A stretch of DNA of 64,000 nt from Citrobacter telavivensis (lineage in GTDB: Bacteria > Pseudomonadota > Gammaproteobacteria > Enterobacterales > Enterobacteriaceae): contig CP045205.1 of assembly GCA_009363175.1 (NCBI GenBank), positions 2,976,001-3,040,000 on the forward strand, given 5' to 3'. The notes beneath the pieces are model-generated. The model had not been told where the DNA came from and ran no database searches. It was given only the letters and a program-made list of their open reading frames with translations. Below are positions 61,187 to 64,000 of the stretch, piece after piece; position 1 is the first letter of the stretch; every line of letters starts with the position of its first letter. The position numbers and the translations under genes are program-made.

Positions 61187-63826
61187 ATGAAGGGTAAATA
61201 TAAAGCCGTTCTGGCGCTTCTGTTACTCGTGATCCTCGTGCCGCTGACGTTGGTGATGACGCTGGGGCTGTGGGTTCCCACGCTTGCGGGCATCTGGCTG
61301 CCGGTCGGAACGCGCATTGCGCTGGATGATAGCCCCCGATTCACGCGCCACGGTTTACATATTCCTGAGCTCCGCTATCTGGTTGATGATTGCCAGTTAG
61401 CCCGCATCAGCCAGGCCCGGTTGTCACATCCCAGTCGCTGGCAGTTGAACATTGGCACGCTTGAACTCGACTCCGCCTGTCTGGCAAAACTGCCGCAGGC
61501 GGAACAATCTCCCGCCGCGCCGCGTACGCTTGCCCAATGGCAGGCCATGCTGCCCAATACCTGGATAACTATCGACAACGTCATTCTTTCACCCTGGCAG
61601 GTGTGGCAGGGCAAACTGAACGTCTCGCTGAGCGCTTCGGTTCAGCAACTTCGTTATCAGGGCGACAAAGTGAAATTTCAAGGTCAACTGCGCGGTCAGA
61701 CACTGACGGTAAGTGAGCTTGATGTCATGGCATTTGAAGGACAACCGCCGGTCAAACTGGTCGGTGAATTCACGATGCCGCTGGTGCCGGATGGACTGCC
61801 GGTGAGCGGGCACACCGTCGCTACGCTCAGTCTGCCGCAGGAGCCGTCGTTGGTCGATGCGGAACTGGAATGGCGTGAGAATGCCGGACAGTTGATCGTG
61901 ATGGCGCGGGATAATGCCGATCCGCTGCTCGATCTGCCGTGGGAACTCACGCGCCAGCAGTTAACCATCAGCGACGGGCGCTGGTCGTGGCCTTATCAGG
62001 GCTTCCCCCTCAGCGGGCGTCTGGGCGTGAAGGTGGACAACTGGCAGGAAGGCATCGAGAAAGCAGCAATCAGTGGACGATTGAATGTGCTGACCCAGGG
62101 GGACGCGGGGAAAGGCAACGCGGTGCTTTCATTTGGGCCAGGAAAACTGAGCATGGACAACAGCGCGATGCCGCTGCAACTGACCGGTGAAGCCAAGCAG
62201 GATGATTTGGTTTTCTATGCCAGACTACCTGCCCAGTTGACCGGCAGCCTGACCGACCCGGAACTGGCGTTTGGTCCTGGCGCGCTGCTGCGTTCGCGCG
62301 GGCGGGTCATCGACTCGCTGGATATTGACGAAATCCGCTGGCCGCTGGCGGGCGTGAAGGTGACACAGCGCGGGGTGGATGGACGATTGCAGGCGATTCT
62401 GCGCGCTCATGAGAATCAGATGGGGGATTTTGTCCTGCACCTGGACGGTCTGGCGAATGATTTTCTGCCCGATGCAGGGCGCTGGCAGTGGCGCTACTGG
62501 GGCGAGGGAAGTTTTACCCCGATGCACGCTAAATGGGATGTGGCAGGCAAGGGCGAGTGGCATGACGACACGATCACGCTGACCGATTTGTCTACGGGAT
62601 TTGACCAGCTTCAGTACGGCACCATGAAGGTTGAAACGCCCCGTCTGATCATGGATAAACCGGTTGAATGGGTGCGTGATGCGGCGCACCCTCGATTTAG
62701 CGGGGCGCTTTCGTTCGATGCTGGGGAAACCCATTTCTCCGGTGGTAGCGTCTTACCCCCCTCAACCCTTAAGTTCAGCGTGGAAGGGCGCGATCCGACA
62801 TTTTTCCTGTTCAAAGGCGATTTACATGCCGGCGCGATCGGCCCCGTGAGGCTCAACGGTCGTTGGGATGGCCTGCGTTTACGCGGTCAGGCCTGGTGGC
62901 CAAAACAGTCGCTGGAGGTGTTCCAGCCGCTGGTGCCGCCGGAGTGGAAAATGAAACTACGCGAAGGTGAGCTGTATGCCCAGGTGGCGTTTTCAGCTGC
63001 AGCGGAACAGGGATTCGAGGCCGGCGGTCACGGCGTCTTAAAAGGCGGCAGCGCATGGATGCCGGATAACCAAATCAACGGCGTCGATTTCGTGCTGCCG
63101 TTCCGCTTTAGTGCGGGCGCGTGGCAACTGGGGACGCGCGGACCGGTTTCGCTGCGAATTGCTGAAGTGGTCAATCAGGTGACGGCCACGAATATCACCG
63201 CCGATCTGGAAGGGGCCTATCCGTGGAGTGAAGCGGATCCGCTGTTGCTCACGGATGTGAGTGTGGATGTATTGGGCGGCAAGGTTTCCATGCAACAACT
63301 GCGTATGCCGCAGCACGATCCGGCGCTGGTGCGGGTGCAAAACATCTCTTCAAGCGAACTTATCAGCGCGGTTAATCCGAAACAGTTTGCGATGTCCGGG
63401 CCGGTGAGCGGGGCGCTCCCTCTGTGGTTGAACAATGAAAAATGGATTATCAAAGACGGCTGGTTAACCAATCCCGGTCCGATGACGCTGCGTATCGATA
63501 AAGACACCGCAGATGCGGTGGTGAAAGATAACATGGCGGCAGGGGCGGCTATTAACTGGTTGCGATACATGGAGATTGCCCATTCATGGACCAAAATCAA
63601 TTTAGACAATTTGGGGGTATTGACGATGCAGGCGCAGATCACCGGCAACAGCCGGGTGGATGGCAAGGTCGGCACGGTGAATCTCAACTATACCCATGAA
63701 GAGAATGTCTTTACGCTGTGGCGCAGTCTGCGCTTTGGCGACAATCTACAGGCATGGCTTGAACAAAACGCGGCGCTGCCGGAAAAAAACTGTCCGCAAG
63801 GCAAGGAATGTGAGGAACCCCAATGA
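61187..63826 (+). CDS. ydbH: AsmA-like envelope lipid-transport protein YdbH
   Basis: The 879-residue protein has one N-terminal membrane helix (AVLALLLLVILVPLTLVMTLGLW) and a long periplasmic part of repeating beta-strands, the form of AsmA-like bridge proteins. It is the same length as E. coli YdbH. In E. coli YdbH works with YnbE and YdbL to carry phospholipids between membranes, together with TamB and YhdP. The stop overlaps the ynbE start (ATGA), so the two are translated together. Confidence 0.95.
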   Translation: MKGKYKAVLALLLLVILVPLTLVMTLGLWVPTLAGIWLPVGTRIALDDSPRFTRHGLHIPELRYLVDDCQLARISQARLSHPSRWQLNIGTLELDSACLAKLPQAEQSPAAPRTLAQWQAMLPNTWITIDNVILSPWQVWQGKLNVSLSASVQQLRYQGDKVKFQGQLRGQTLTVSELDVMAFEGQPPVKLVGEFTMPLVPDGLPVSGHTVATLSLPQEPSLVDAELEWRENAGQLIVMARDNADPLLDLPWELTRQQLTISDGRWSWPYQGFPLSGRLGVKVDNWQEGIEKAAISGRLNVLTQGDAGKGNAVLSFGPGKLSMDNSAMPLQLTGEAKQDDLVFYARLPAQLTGSLTDPELAFGPGALLRSRGRVIDSLDIDEIRWPLAGVKVTQRGVDGRLQAILRAHENQMGDFVLHLDGLANDFLPDAGRWQWRYWGEGSFTPMHAKWDVAGKGEWHDDTITLTDLSTGFDQLQYGTMKVETPRLIMDKPVEWVRDAAHPRFSGALSFDAGETHFSGGSVLPPSTLKFSVEGRDPTFFLFKGDLHAGAIGPVRLNGRWDGLRLRGQAWWPKQSLEVFQPLVPPEWKMKLREGELYAQVAFSAAAEQGFEAGGHGVLKGGSAWMPDNQINGVDFVLPFRFSAGAWQLGTRGPVSLRIAEVVNQVTATNITADLEGAYPWSEADPLLLTDVSVDVLGGKVSMQQLRMPQHDPALVRVQNISSSELISAVNPKQFAMSGPVSGALPLWLNNEKWIIKDGWLTNPGPMTLRIDKDTADAVVKDNMAAGAAINWLRYMEIAHSWTKINLDNLGVLTMQAQITGNSRVDGKVGTVNLNYTHEENVFTLWRSLRFGDNLQAWLEQNAALPEKNCPQGKECEEPQ

Positions 63827-64000
63827 AAACAATGATAGCCATGCTGGCGCTTCTTCCGCTGTGGTTAGTGACGGGCTGTACGCCGCGCATTGAAGTCGCG
63901 GCGCCAAAAGAGCCCATCACTATCAATATGAACGTCAAAATTGAGCATGAGATCCATATCAAAGTGGATAAGGACGTTGAAAGCCTGCTCAAATCCCGCA
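63823..64000 (+). CDS. ynbE: YnbE lipoprotein, cut by window end
   Basis: The ATG at 63823 opens MKTMIAMLALLPLWLVTGC, a lipobox, and then TPRIEVAAPKEPITINMNVK, close to E. coli YnbE (61 residues). The window ends about 59 codons in, so only the last few residues are missing. YnbE is an outer-membrane lipoprotein that stacks onto YdbH to bridge the periplasm. ydbL, its expected next gene, is outside the window. Confidence 0.93.
   Translation, partial: MKTMIAMLALLPLWLVTGCTPRIEVAAPKEPITINMNVKIEHEIHIKVDKDVESLLKSR

Overview
The window is a chromosomal segment of an enterobacterium close to Escherichia, Salmonella and Citrobacter. Many proteins are close to full-length matches of E. coli proteins I know (PspF/PspA-D, TyrR, Fnr, UspE, DbpA, TtcA, LdhA, YdbH). 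The order sapFDCBA, psp, ycjXF-tyrR-tpx-ycjG-mpaA-mppA, ynaI-ynaJ-uspE-fnr-ogt-smrA-dgcM, zntB-fnrS-dbpA-ttcA-uspF-ompN-micC-ydbK, hslJ-ldhA-ydbH-ynbE follows the E. coli K-12 map. Genus cannot be fixed from sequence reading alone; Citrobacter is my best guess. No rRNA, tRNA, CRISPR array or intact insertion sequence was seen.

Layout. 1-1192: two IprA-like regulators on the minus strand, the first cut by the window edge. 1627-6808: a four-gene chaperone-usher fimbrial cluster. 6867-12149: sapABCDF. 12262-14955: pspF and pspABCD with a sigma-54 promoter; pspE is missing. 15024-19468: a small tail-anchored protein and a Fur-type iron-siderophore ABC importer with an MFS transporter. 19838-28125: ycjX, ycjF, tyrR, tpx and the murein-peptide recycling set ycjG, mpaA, mppA. 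28161-33589: a DeoR regulator and a VOC protein, then ynaI, ynaJ, uspE, fnr, ogt and a divergent form of the sRNA gene mcaS. 34012-40612: smrA, then the beta-ketoadipate genes pcaIJFBDC with a divergent IclR-type regulator. 40659-46700: two cyclic-di-GMP enzymes, a chemoreceptor with no sensor domain, and zntB. 46796-55759: fnrS, a proline-rich small ORF, dbpA, ttcA, an integrase relic, uspF, a KTSC protein, an OmpN-type porin, micC and ydbK. 56369-64000: an NlpC/P60 hydrolase, ydbJ, hslJ, ldhA, an AT-rich DUF2971 gene, a GST, ydbH and the start of ynbE.

How it works together. The core genes deal with envelope stress and wall recycling (psp, sap, mpaA/mppA/ycjG, ydbH/ynbE, mechanosensitive channel) and with the switch to anaerobic life (fnr, fnrS, ydbK, ldhA, uspE/F). 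Three sRNA genes (mcaS, fnrS, micC) lie close to the regulators and porin they are tied to in E. coli. Accessory blocks at the usual variable points add adhesion (fimbriae), iron uptake, aromatic acid breakdown and one AT-rich gene of unknown role. Against K-12, the puu genes, pspE, the ycjM-W sugar operon with ompG, abgTBAR and the Rac prophage are absent. I did not find a clearly new multi-gene system. The best leads are the altered mcaS, the integrase tail beside a Rac-like att core, the iron importer plus MFS unit, the paired IprA-like regulators next to the fimbriae, and the isolated DUF2971 gene.
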